From positions 885,501 through 949,500 of the forward strand of contig NC_133034.1 of the NCBI RefSeq assembly GCF_048771995.1: DNA of 64,000 nt, given 5' to 3'. The position numbers were made by a program, and so were the translations under genes. Of this stretch, positions 12,203 through 23,320 are shown one piece after another. A model generated the notes under the pieces. That model saw only the letters and a program-made list of their open reading frames with translations. It was not told the origin of the DNA and made no database searches. Every line of letters begins with the position of its first letter. Positions within the stretch are counted from its first letter, which is position 1. Origin of the DNA: Taeniopygia guttata. Lineage: Eukaryota; Chordata; Aves; Passeriformes; Estrildidae.

Positions 12203-12768
12203 CAATCTCTGTTTTTAGACCCTCGGCCCAAAACACTAGACTATTGTTCCTAATAGTCCTTAGCAAAGCATCCTTAAAAGAGCCCTATAAGCAATCTCTA
12301 TCCCTGCACAGTAGTAAGAACACTGTAACATAAAAAAAAGAGTGTGTCACACTAGCCAGTGTGTCTGAGCAGTGCCACATATAACATGAAAACACAAGAG
12401 GTAGCAGCTGTGTTTCCTAAGAGTCCATAATACAAGGGGGACTCCTCTCTTCCTCAATAAACTCAGTATTAATTATCTTAAAAGATAAAAACTTAATTAA
12501 AGATCCAAATGAGTCTCACTATAATTTAGTAGAGTTAAGTAATAAGAAGATAAATATTTTAGAAAGTTTTCATTTTGAATTTTGTATAGTTTTTTCCTTT
12601 TCTTTCTTTTCCTTTTATAGTAACAGTAGTAATAGTATAATAAATTTTTTCCTTTATTATTAAGTTTAGCCTGCTTTACTCTGTTCTCAATTGCATTTCA
12701 CAATATTTAATTGATAAATTGCATTTTCATGGGGTGCTGGCATCGTGCCAGCGTCAACCCATGACACA

Positions 12769-12895
12769 TATAAAAGTTTTATCTTTCCACTGAAATTTCC
12801 TATCCACTACCTGCAGTACCCAAATAGTCCCAATAATTGCCTTACTTGCCTTTTAGTCCTCGGGGCTGGGATTGAGAGAATCTCCTTCTCCTGTC
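12769..12895 (-). pseudogene. pol remnant: RT segment fused to gag scrap
   Basis: About 40 codons of reverse transcriptase just before the nested element. The translated minus strand shows PAPRTKRQVRQLLGLFGYC, typical of the region after the palm domain in gammaretrovirus-type RT. An in-frame TAG follows (12807-12809). No fingers, palm or YxDD active-site segment is present anywhere in the element. The preceding sequence is a capsid scrap, so the join at about 12880-12900 marks a large deletion that removed the end of gag, protease and most of RT. Confidence 0.85.
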
Positions 12896-13092
12896 TCACT
12901 GCCTCCTCCTCTCGTCCTGCACCTTAAATGCTTTTTGCACATTCTGTCCCCTAGGGACGGCTCTCTTAATGCCCTGTATGATTATGTTCTGCAGGTCGTC
13001 CATATGGGTCCTATGCTGCGGGTTTTGGTTATTCCATTGGGGATTTTGCAGGGGCCTTTTAGTGTCTGCCAATGGTCCCTGTTGATGTTTAT
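12896..13092 (-). pseudogene. gag remnant: capsid scrap
   Basis: Minus-strand frame of about 65 codons ending in TGA at 12896-12898. It contains a Gln/Asn/Pro-rich stretch (LQNPQWNNQNPQ) followed by GIKRAVPRGQNVQKAF, which resembles the C-terminal capsid segment just before the major homology region of gammaretrovirus-like Gag. The homology region itself, nucleocapsid zinc knuckle and protease are missing. It is bounded on one side by the minisatellite and on the other by RT. The domain call rests on pattern recognition and should be checked by profile search. Confidence 0.65.
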
Positions 13093-13139
13093 TATCCTAG
13101 GTTCTCATCCCCATTTCCCTTATAATTCTCCTTTTCTCT

Positions 13140-13541
13140 TTAAAATCCCCCAAACTCCGGGTCAAATCCCCCCCAGATTTGGGTCAGAACTTCCTAATTT
13201 TGGGTCCATACCCCCCAGATTTGGGTCACAACTCCCCAGATTTGGGTCAGAATCCCCCAGATTTATGTCAAAACCTCTAAATTTCAGGTCCAAGTCTTTA
13301 AATTCTGCCTCCAAACCCCCAAATTTGGGTCAGAACCTCCCAGATTCGGCTCAGAAGCTCCTGGTTTTGGGTCAGAACCCCCTAAAATCTCCTTAAAACT
13401 CCCCGAATTTGGGTCAGAACCTCCTGGATTTGGGACAGAACCCTCCAAACTTGGCTCCAAATCTCCAAAACCTCTTTAAAATCCCCCAAATTTGGGTCCA
13501 AACCTCCCAAATTTGGGTCCAAACTTTTCCAAAACCTCCTT
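13140..13541. repeat. 21-bp minisatellite inside the retrovirus
   Basis: About 19 imperfect copies of a unit close to CCCCAGATTTGGGTCAGAACT over 400 bp, with some units shortened and a longer motif (AAAACCTCCTTAAAAT) recurring. A 21-bp period is seven codons, so it keeps frames open: seven-residue units such as PRFGSEL on plus and GFGPKFG on minus. The array sits between the matrix start and the capsid scrap of gag, where coding sequence should be. It does not look viral and is more likely a host satellite acquired by recombination, or a local expansion. Confidence 0.9.
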
Positions 13542-13706
13542 AAAATAGTGGATCATTTTTGCTTTATTTTTTCCCTTTCCCCTACTGGGAAAGGCATGCC
13601 AATTATTTATCATTACTCCTAGAGGACTATCCTCAGGAATCTGGGGAAGCTTTGCAGGGGCTCCCCCACCCATGGGACCAGAGGGCTTGCTTTTCCTCTG
13701 TCCCAT
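13542..13706 (-). pseudogene. gag remnant: matrix N-terminus
   Basis: The minus-strand ATG at 13704-13706 begins MGQRKSKPSGPMGGG. MGQ fits an N-myristoylated matrix start. The next part (PEDSPLGVMINNW) resembles the N-terminal matrix helix region of gamma-type Gag in birds. About 55 codons remain, then the frame runs into the minisatellite and stops at 13476. The same frame is open upstream to an ATG at 13802, but the MGQ Met is the more plausible start. All later matrix and p12 coding is missing. Confidence 0.8.
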
Positions 13707-14081
13707 CTTCCGGAGTGCACTCAATTTTTCACACACACGCTCCCCTGGTTCGTGGCCCAAGCCCTCTCGGGTATTGGGAACCGCACTACTGAGGGTCCGC
13801 ACTCACTTGGTCTCTATGAGACCTCTCACACACAACACTCCGGGAAAACAACCCCAAACCGAGCGGGAAACCGGCCTATACTCACGCGTCCTGCGTCTTC
13901 GCTCGGATCTTCGTGCACAAAGTTTACAGGGGTAACCGGCTCTCCTTTTAACCGGCTCTCCTTTGCCCGCAGCTTAATTTAGGTTCGTCGGTAGAGAGAC
14001 CGGGAAGTCTGGGACAATCAGGCCGCCAAAAAAAAGGCAGGGTGCCTCCCGAGGGTCCCAGAACAACCAGGCTATTTCTCT
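13707..14081 (-). other. Retroviral leader (primer site to gag)
   Basis: Untranslated leader of about 375 bases between the primer site and the gag Met. It holds a perfect tandem 16-bp duplication on the plus strand, TAACCGGCTCTCCTTT, at 13933-13948 and 13949-13964. A packaging signal and splice donor would lie here, but I cannot pinpoint them. Confidence 0.7.
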
Positions 14082-14099
14082 ATCCGAGTCACGGCACCA
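14082..14099 (-). other. Primer binding site, tRNA-His type
   Basis: The minus strand reads TGGTGCCGTGACTCGGAT, five bases after the 5' LTR. It matches the 3' end of vertebrate tRNA-His including CCA over all 18 bases, judged from memory of the tRNA. This marks 14105-14567 as the 5' LTR and gives the usual H-type classification by primer. Confidence 0.88.
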
Positions 14100-14154
14100 A
14101 ATATTGTTATAAATTATGACACGGGACCAATTTGTGTCACTTTATAAAGAGAAT

Positions 14155-14160
14155 TTTATT
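14155..14160 (-). terminator. Polyadenylation signal in 5' LTR
   Basis: AATAAA on the minus strand, at the same offset as in the other LTR. Confidence 0.8.
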
Positions 14161-14257
14161 AATTCAGCAAGCAAGCAGTACGGGCAAATGCAGCGCTGGG
14201 CGGCCGGGGAGCCTCTGCTCCCACCAACGGCTCGCCCCGCACCTCCCGGTCTTTCAG

Positions 14258-14265
14258 TTCTTATA
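14258..14265 (-). promoter_or_regulatory. TATA box in 5' LTR
   Basis: TATAAGAA on the minus strand. It is the core promoter element for the proviral transcript and is unchanged between the two LTRs. Confidence 0.75.
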
Positions 14266-14567
14266 CCCCTTCAGTTCTGAACTTTGTGACATTCTCGACG
14301 TGCTCTGCATCTGCGCGGCGTGTTGCTAGGGGTCTTTTTTCTGCTGTCCAGTGGTCGTTTGAGGAAAGCTCCTATTCTTCTTCCTCCGAGGTAGCGTTAA
14401 CCCTGCAATAACTTCTCCAAATATGGTAACGCAGCCTTCAAAGATCTCTCAATTCCACTATCTACTAATAGCAGTACATCCTGCCCTCCTGCCCCACTGT
14501 TTCCTGTGACTTACACAATCCCTGGGACTTTTCCTGATGAACAAAAACTATGCTATTGTCTTTCACA

Positions 14568-14571
14568 CATA
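14568..14571. repeat. Target-site duplication, right copy (CATA)
   Basis: CATA follows the LTR edge at 14567 and matches 7855-7858. Confidence 0.8.
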
Positions 14572-16319
14572 TTTGTATTTTCTGCGCTTCAACTGTTTAC
14601 AGTCTTGCCTGCAAAAATTACAAATTAATATTTAAGAAGTTAACAAATGTACCATTCTCATTCACAGGAACAGTGGCATAAAGCTAATTAATCAATTGCT
14701 CTACAAAATGGAAATGGAACAGTTGGACTCCAGGTACAATCATTTATTCAGAATATGCAGGGTATGTACACATAAATGATACAAGGCATGCAGCAAGGAT
14801 ACACAATATTTTTAATGCAGTTTTTACAATTTCCTTAAGTGCTCACATCATATTACAGTTCTCTTCAGGAAGTCAACTTAAAATGGTAAACATTTTCATG
14901 AATCAGCGTTTCAAATTGCTTTTAAAAAGAGCTAACAGCAGGAAAAATCCTTCTTTAGGGTAGAGTTTTTAGAAATTACTTGACAAATAAATCTAAATTC
15001 TAACCAGCAATATATACACCTGAAGTAAACCTAACCTTGGACTAATTCATTTCCCTCAGCTGCTGGCACAACATTTTGTACGAGATCTTTGAGTACAGCA
15101 CAAGGAACTACAAAAAGCACACGCGATGAACTTTATCCTGTTATCAGTGCATTCCGATGTGTTGGTGATGAGACTTTTTAAAATCCATCTTCTCCTCAGA
15201 AGTATCATGCTGAGAAACAGCCCTGTCCACCCAACAGTGTGCATCTTATGCTCAGAGTGTTGAGCAAATCAACTGCCTTCTTAGTCTTTTAATAGGATTT
15301 GTTCTACTTGCGAAAGTTATTTTAACATATTTCACTTTGTTTTAATATCCTTATCAATTGCTCCATGATATTTAATATTTCTCATAGGATGCACTGGCAT
15401 GAGTTAGGAATGGCAACAGTGGTGTCCTGTGCAAAATACTCTGCTGGGTTTCTCCAAAATGCAGATTCAAGAATTATGTCCCTGACTGAAAGGTCTTGCA
15501 GTTGAACAGATAACCTGCCCAGGTGGCCAGCACCTTGGGAAAAAGAGAAGGTCAAAACGTCAGGGTGGGCTAAAGAGCATTTTCAAGGAAAATTTGAGCC
15601 ACAAGCACAAAGCAAGACTTTCTGGTACACTATCACAGACTCACTCAATAGTCACACTTCCAAAACAGGGACAATATCATCATTTCTGTCACCTTTTCCT
15701 GTTACAGAACATTAGTTTAACTAAATGATGGCTAAAACTGATGCAGTAAAGACACTTTTCAGCACATCAACAGTAACCACATCACTTGGTCAGGCAGCAA
15801 TTTGCTCAAGACAAGATTTTTAAAGATATTTATAATACATATGTAAAGATTTTTCTGTTAATAAGTCAACATTTTGGTTCTTTTATAGTTCTCAAAAATT
15901 GTTAAACTAAAATCTTACTCTCTAATCTTAAGAGGCTGTGAAATATGCAAACAATCTGTCTTTAAACTTACCTAAGTTACAAAGAGGGCATCAAGAACTC
16001 CAAGAGACTTCACCCCATTTACCCATGACTTTGCACCTGAACAATTCAGAACAGGCTGCAAAAGTCTCTTGACTGTGCTGAAGACAGGTTATTTTTAAAA
16101 ACTGAAGACAAAAACCAACTTTACAATTTGACAGGAAAGGGAAATATTAACAGGAGAAAGAGGAATAAAGTCAATTATAATTTTTAATTAGCTTTCCAAG
16201 CTATTCAATGAATGTTGGTGTTCATGAGTAGCAATCAATATTGCATTCCAGTAATTTGTTATGTAAATGAAGAACTTCAGCAGATTATCTCATCCAAAAG
16301 TTAATTTCCTTAACAAAAA

Positions 16320-16360
<41 letters not shown>

Positions 16361-19300
16361 CCCTCATTATAAAGGCAAAGGAAAGAAGAATGCAGAGAAC
16401 TTCACTGGAATTCGAGCTAGTTCTACAATTCCAGAATAATTCCCTCAATTTGAAGAAGGTTTTGAAACTGAGATGCTTTTGAAATACCAAGCTCAAACTC
16501 TCAAAAGACAGTTGTTCAAGAATTATAGCAGAAAAAGTGAACCATTAGCATATATGGAAGGAGTTTCTAGTCTTAGTATAGTGAGAACAAAGTCTATATG
16601 CCCACTCTGAATGAAAAAGAAAGAAAAAGAACCCAAACCACTGGTACCAGTCACATTGAAGCCTGGTCTGAATACAGAGGAGGAATGGTCAAACCTCATG
16701 TAATTCCTGCTATGAAACCTAGCATGACAAGAATTTTCCCTTGTAATATTATTTTCAGTGATATTTGAAAATAACATATCTGCAGCTGCATGGCCAACAT
16801 AGCATACACAGCAATTCATATGTAATACCAAGTTAACCCAGTCAGCAGCTGTTGAAAACTTATTTTAAAATCGAAAGCACTCTTGATTTTTCTCCTACAG
16901 ACCAAGTCTGTAGTGTTAACAGAACATGTTAATCTCAGTAGCAGTCAGGTGTTTGACTGGTCACACAGAAGTCTCATTTATCACACACAGATATTGCAAA
17001 TCACCAGAAAATCTCCATAATTTCTGCCAGTACAAAGGAGCACAATCCCACACGATTTGTTGCGTTTTCCAGCATACTACCTACTATCTTTCTATTTCAG
17101 GTCACAACAATGTGGAGCATTATTCATATAAAGGCTATCAAACATGCTCAACACAATTTCTGAACAGTCTGAACTCTCGTGTGCAAACTTGCAGATTACC
17201 AAGGGTCTGCACACAGGGAATGACCCAGCTTCCCCATGGCTAGACGAATGAGCCATTGATTTCCATTTGAGCTGATGTGCCACTGAAATACAAGAATGCT
17301 TCCGAATAATACTTCAGTAAAACCAGCACACACTTTTTCTTCCATTTTTTGTCAAGTAAGTACAGCATGGAAATTCCTCTGCAGCCAAAGTGTCTCCAGC
17401 TAAATCACTGCAGTGAAGAGTGCAGCAGCTTTTCAGGGTCACACTCTCACTCAACCCATTTGGATCTGTAAGCTGGCAATGACATCTCCGTTCCTTTTCT
17501 GCAATGGGATCATGGGCACTTCCTACCAAACACATCTTGGAGAAAAAACACCAGTGTGAGTACAGGATGCTGCAGCTCTTGAGCAATTTGAGCAGCCCAT
17601 ATTTTTTGAGGACCACAGGGGAACTCATGATCCTCCTAGGCAGGTGCAATTGTTGGTCTGAGCCAGTTATTTTGGAAATGCTATAAAGAACCTTCCCTTT
17701 GAAGGGCAGTAGTCACTCTCAGTTCTGCTGCATGCACTCCAAAGTTTAGCCAAAGCAAGTTCTCCACCTGACAGGTCATACAAAGCTGCTGGCAATCAGT
17801 TCCACTCAATAATGGGAACAACAAGTGGAACAGCACTTTTTACTACAGAAATTAAATATCAGTTCTTCTACATTTAGATCAACTCCCTGCAACAACCACT
17901 AAGTTAGGAGCAAAACTAAGACATTAATTTCTACATTCCTAAGAATGTGAAAGCATACAGGTTCTAGTTCATTTTCTTTCTGCTTTCCAGATCTCTCAGG
18001 TCACAGGGAGCTGAATTTTGATAGATTCACTACATACACTGAAATGCATCACAAAAATACTGCCAAATTTATAGCGTACTTACTAAATTTTACATTTAGA
18101 TCTGAGACTTGAAATTTAACTTGTAATAACAAACATGAAACCAGCTGAAGTACTACAAGCCAAGCAGGAAAAAAAAAACCAAACCAAAACAAAACAAACA
18201 AAAAAAAAACCAAAAAAAAAAAAAAAAACCCACACCACTGCTTTTCTGGAACCAAAGCCCTGCAGTTCAGTCCCCCAGCCTCTGGAGCCTTAAAAGCCTT
18301 AGAAGTACTTAATCGCTTATGAGGCAGAGAAGAAAGCAAGAGTAGTATGTGATGTCCTACATGTTCGTGTCCCTCCCCTCCCTAGTAAGGAGGGATTGAC
18401 ACAGCTGTTAGTGCTGCCCAGAACAATGCAGAATAATCCTTAAGTACTATCCCACTGGTGCTGTTTTTACAGGAGTTCCCACTGTGCATTTCCTTGCTTT
18501 CCTTGCTCCCCATCATCAAATTTCTCCGCCTGTGCTTGCAACAATAGCTGAGAAAGAGATCTGCGCATTATCCCCAGGAAAACGCTGCAATCAGCTCCCT
18601 GCCCACAGATTACACCAGACTTCTCCAGCTCCTGGGTGATTCAACTCCCCTGTGTATCTGGCCTTCAATTTCCTCCTTTGTTCAACACACTCATTATAAT
18701 CATTGCAGCAGAAAAGTGAAAAGGTCAGCAGGTCATAAATTATATCAGAGTAATTGCTTATGTGGAATATAAGAGAATTCTCTGACATGCAGTCAGCCTG
18801 AAAGAACTGGGTTAGACAAGATCTGCAAAAAGATACCCAGGAAACATTTTGCAAAGATAAACTCAAAAATCATTTACAATTATGCTAGAGTCGGCACTTT
18901 GTAGAAAGTATTTTAGTGTAGAAAGTGGTGAACTTAAACACAGACTAAAATTAATTTTCCTGTTATGTCCCAGTTTACCCTTCAGTCCACTAATCTGCCA
19001 ATATTGGCAAGTCTTGGAAAAATATACTGGGTTTTATTAGCTTCCAAAGAAACAGAAGCTGGTCTACAATTAAGTTTCTATAACAGACCTTATTCCCTTG
19101 CCCTAACTTATTTTTAGAATTAGTCGTCTCAATGAGAACTGCTTCCTGAAACACAGTCAAGGAGACATACCCAAATGTTTATAGAATTTCAACATTTTCC
19201 AATCAATCTGTATTATTTGGAGAAGGTTTATGGCTCAGAGCTTGTGTCCCTCCGTTGGGTTTGCAGTGCTGAAAGCACTGAAGCCTTAAAACCTCAAAAC

Positions 19301-22300
19301 TTGATTTACCAACTGCTTTGCTTATCAAAACTATTTTTCCTCATCCGTTGATCATGCTGTAAATAAATGCTCTCTATGGTGAAAAATAAGTACACAGCCT
19401 CATTCTGTACAGAAAGCATTTATATTGTTCAACTTCAAGTATTTGCAAAGAAGGTTAAGCCAAATCATGCACAGATTTAGATCTTCACATTCACTAAGAA
19501 ATATTTACAGCATTTTTGGATTTATCCCCTAGTAAACTCCACTCTACACAAAAAAAAATATATACTCTTTGAGACTGGAAAACAAGACAAGTTTCTATTT
19601 TGCAGAATGGAGGGGGGAAGAAAAGTAAATATTCCCCTGAACTTAGAAGGGAACTACCTCTTTTAAGATATCTCAAATTGAAGTGCTTTCTAACTAAAGG
19701 CATTATACTCACATCTACACAGATTTAAGTTATTGGACAAAAATATCTTAACATTTTTTATTATTAGAAAGTCAAACATCCAACAAACAGACTGACAGTT
19801 TTGTGGTCACCAAAAATATTTCCACCAAAAATATTCTCTCCCAGATATTTTTGCTGATCTTAACAAGCAGCTCCAGCTCTTCTTGATTTGTGAATCCCTA
19901 CAAATTGGAACATCCAATCCCTACTTTGGAACGGTCCCACAGATCCCATGACATCAAAGACCACTATTAAAGGAAGACTGCAGAGAAAGCAAAAAAAGGA
20001 AATTATTTTAGTTTCCCAAAATAAACCTCAAAATGTTCTCTTCAAATTATTTCATCTCAGTATCTTATGCCTTTCACTTCAGAAGAACACAGATATAATT
20101 GCACTTTGATCATTTTATACACACACAGTCTTTATGCTTTTTTTGAGGAAGACAGAAACCATCTACAACTGGCTTCAGTAGCCAATGTTTTTCCCTTTAT
20201 GACACCAAATCAAGAGTTTGAGTCTAGCTTTGCCAGGTTTAAAGACCACTATCAAAAGGCTGACTTTTACAGGCAGCTAAGTATAAATCAGACATTTAAG
20301 ATCTTTCTAGCTTTCCCTTTTCAACGTAAATTTATAATTCCGTTAACTAAGGAAGAAAAAATGAACTTTTAAGATCTAAGCCTGACAATAATGGCAAATA
20401 CCATCTGTTCAGCTGTAGCTCAGGAATTTTTAAAGTAGCTCTCAAAAGGAAAAGGGAGAATCACCCTTCAAATACGATTGCTGTACAGTTTCTTCAGAAA
20501 TGCCTCAAATATACCTGCCAATGCATTCTGTCACAGACTGACCTGTGCTAGTAACCTTTGTGAAACTAACTCCAAACCAAATTTCAGAAACCAACAGTAT
20601 CTATCACACATAAAATCAGGAGAGGGAGTTCACAAATGGTTTTAACTTAGTTCTACCAACCCATATTTTACAAGCTCCTCTCACAACCAAGAAATTCAAC
20701 CCAATTACTGCAAATGTGCAGCCTGGCACAGGCAAGGGGTGTAATAATTTCCAGCCAGAGTCACACTTCGATTACATTTCCAAGAGCCAGATGCAAGACA
20801 AAAACAACCCACCAAGTTATGAGGGAAACCCTCATTATTTCCTTTGTTTGTCAGTTTTTGTGATTTACCTGCACGACCTTTGCACTTCTCCCTCACATTC
20901 AAGGTAAGGTTTATTATTTTTTTAGGGCATAAAAGACTAAATTTTCTTAGTTGCTTGATTTCAGAAGCTTGGAGTTTAAGGAGGAAAAAGCCCAAGTGTC
21001 TGAAAAGTCATGAAGGCCATGCAAGCTGATAATGATCAGGCACATGCAATACATATATAAACATATACACAGTGTTGATAGTCTTATGCATATTCAGTGA
21101 GAAGAGAATCTACACAAGAAAGAATGAAGAAATCAGTCCCAAAATGAGTAGAGTCTATTTTTCTCATCTACTTTACTTATTACAATCTGCTAGCAAGTGA
21201 ATGACAGATGAATGCTGATCAAAAAGCAGAATCTTAATATTTGTATTTGATTGCAATTTTCATCAAGTGAAATAAAAGGTATCCCACTTCATTTTAACTG
21301 TTCTAAGACACTCAAAGTAGAGTAGTAGTAAATTAAATGTCATTCTTAATCATTGCTATTAGAAAAAGAGCCAAGTACTAGCCATATTTGAGATATGCAA
21401 CTTCAAGTGATTGGTCTGATTTATAACACCAACAAGAAACAGCTCCACAAAATGAGCACAAGCGAAATTTTGTGAGAGTGCACACTGCTTGACTTTACTG
21501 CACCCCCAGTATTTACCCAGTACGAGACAGGAATCATGGGGTTGGAATACAGACAAGGAGCAAACAGCCTGCTTCAACACAGCTGTCCTGACAAGCAGCA
21601 CAGGGAAGAATAACCACACTTAAACCTGCAGGAAACCCATCCTGGCCCACACTTCACTTGCTAGTTTGAAGTTGAATAAAAAGTACTTTGAAAAGAACAA
21701 AGAAAAAAAAAAACAAGCAAAGCAAACAAAAAACCCAAACCAAACAAACAAAAGCCACCAAGAATTACTCTATTGGCTCAATGCAAGCAGTTATACCATA
21801 GGAAGCTGTAAAAGGAAAGAGATTAAATCAAACATTCCTCCTGTTTGGATAAAGGCAACTATTAGCAGAACACTATTAAAGCCTATAAATAATTGTTTAC
21901 ATTTATAGGAAGACACACAAAGGATGAAACTCGGACTTTACCAAGATAAACTGCAAACCTTACATTGATTTAACGAGGGTCAAGATTACACGTACAAAAA
22001 CCAAACATCTAGATAACAACATTAACTGCTGGAAAACTGCAAATCCATGCAGAGCTATCTTTGAAATCAATACGGAGAGAAGCAACATTAAAATGAATTG
22101 TAATTCAGTCAGTACATACACTTCTATTCCAAAGCGTGTTTTTAGGTAAATTGCAACTATCATCTTTCCTAGCCCAATACTCTGCAATAATCTATTGGCC
22201 AACTCACATTCCATCTGCATTTTGAGGATACTCAGACCTGTAAGGGCCCCAAAAAAAACAGAACCCCTTTTCCAATCCCTTTAATTTCTGCCAAGCTTGA

Positions 22301-23079
22301 ACATCTTTGTACACACAACCTGTACCACAAAACCAGCAGCATCAGGGATACTACACCACCCAGCACCACAAGAGATTTACACAAACCCAAATAATTTCTT
22401 AAAAGGTGGATTTTAAGAATCATCCATCTTCCACATCAAGCAAGATTTTAGGGCAGGAAGGGTAAAACCCACTTAGATTCAATGTATCTTAAATGCTGGT
22501 TTTTAATTGTTTTTAATATCACTTATTGAGAACGACAAGTACCAAATTAACTGATGCAGTGAGAGACACACATCCAGAGCTTTCAGGCTAATTTTATCAA
22601 GAAGCCACTTGAACTATGATGCCATATAATAATGCAAAATGTTCTATGAACTTATTCTTGGTAACTTACTCTCTTGCTCTTATATCATAGGGATATAAGC
22701 AATCAACATATCCACTTTTATTGAAATGCACACAGCAAAGAATTGGAAGGTATTTAGAGTGAGCTGTCTTAAAATGCACTTTAGAAATTGACACTTCCAC
22801 ATTTTAAATAGTTAGATTCCACTCATTAACCTTCTGGATAGAGTAAATTTGCAGCTCATAAAAGGAAACAAAACACTGAAGCATTACAGGCACCCTGAAT
22901 TTTGTGTTGAAAGCCCCCAGTGAGCATGCACAACTCTCATCTACTGGGTACAGCTGCTGGGTGTTTAAAAACCACTTAAAGAAAATTGAGGTCCCTTTTT
23001 GTAAGAGTCCGTCACAGTACAAGCTGGCTTGCACTGAGCAATTAATTCACTAAAAATAAGAAACCCAGCAGGTCCCATA
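14572..23079. other. No gene recognised
   Basis: AT-rich DNA with no supported exon. It contains an A35 run at 16322-16356, an AAACC/CAAAA-rich tract at about 18168-18232 and another at about 21700-21755. Open frames here are short, and several reflect these tracts. Confidence 0.55.
16322..16356. repeat. A35 homopolymer
   Basis: Uninterrupted run of 35 A. It could be the tail of a retroposed sequence, but no body or target duplication is evident beside it. Confidence 0.9.
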
Positions 23080-23320
23080 AACCAGCCCCTGGGTTGACTG
23101 GCAGGAACCTCAACCAATTATGTTCCATCCTTAGCTGCAGACATCTTACTGGTCCGGGAGCTGGGCAGTGTTAAAGATCAGACCCATGAGCTATCCAGTC
23201 AAACCCCCTTTATAAAGAGGGGTTGAATCAATAAATGCTCTCTGTTACCACACAGACATTGGGTGTGTGGTCATCTCTGTCTCCAACCCACCCCCTTCCC
23301 GTTATACCTTTCAAGTGTGC
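23080..23320 (+). mobile_element. Probable solo LTR (copy A)
   Basis: The plus strand has TTTATAAAGAGG (TATA box at about 23211) followed 19 bases later by AATAAA (23230-23235), then a GT-rich segment. This compact TATA-to-poly(A) layout is typical of short-R bird retroviral LTRs. The upstream stretch GCTGCAGACATCT...GGTC...GGAGCTGGGC recurs at 45004-45035 ahead of a second TATA/AATAAA pair. No internal retroviral sequence lies next to it. Both edges are approximate. Confidence 0.55.

Larger units (their letters stand above)
11870..12768. mobile_element. Nested 0.9-kb element with inverted ends (solo LTR or non-autonomous transposon)
   Basis: An insertion that splits the RT remnant: RT coding stops at 12769 and resumes at 11869. 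The plus-strand ends read GTGTCATGGTTTGAC and GTCAACCCATGACACA, which are inverted copies with few mismatches. TATA is present on both flanks (11866-11869 and 12769-12772), fitting a 4-bp target duplication. The interior is AT-rich and holds T37 and A37 runs, an 11-bp inverted repeat, TTTAAAAG near 12026 and AATAAA near 12456 on the plus strand. That spacing favours a plus-oriented solo LTR. A TATAAAAGG on the minus strand near 12611-12621 leaves orientation open. There is no coding frame of note. A MITE-like DNA transposon is the alternative. Confidence 0.7.
14105..14567 (-). repeat. 5' LTR of the endogenous retrovirus
   Basis: 463 bp with TG...CA ends on the minus strand. It has the same length as the 3' LTR and differs at about 7 positions (for example TTCTGAAC against TTCCGGAC, and GTCCAGTGG against GTCCGGTGG), mostly transitions. 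It holds its own TATA box and AATAAA. Confidence 0.95.
7855..14571 (-). mobile_element. Defective class I (gammaretrovirus-like) endogenous retrovirus
   Basis: A minus-strand provirus of about 6.7 kb. In element order: 5' LTR (14105-14567), tRNA-His primer site, leader, gag start, 21-bp minisatellite, capsid scrap, RT end interrupted by a nested element, RNase H, integrase, env surface fragments, env tail, polypurine tract and 3' LTR (7859-8321). The target duplication is CATA. RNase H, integrase and env remnants all resemble the gamma type. Several stops, frameshifts and large internal deletions leave no intact gene, so it cannot encode a functional virus. The two LTRs differ at about 7 of 463 positions by eye, which suggests a fairly recent insertion despite the heavy coding damage. 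Some damage may therefore predate insertion, for example through copying in trans of an already defective RNA. Confidence 0.95.

Noticed and set aside
12872..13396. Plus-strand frame of 174 codons with PRFGS repeats
   Set aside because: It is antisense to the gag remnant and crosses the 21-bp minisatellite, whose period keeps frames open.
13140..13541. G-quadruplex cluster on the minus strand
   Set aside because: GGG and GGGGG runs recur but are mostly 8-15 bases apart with few tight sets of four, so I would not call it without a computed score.
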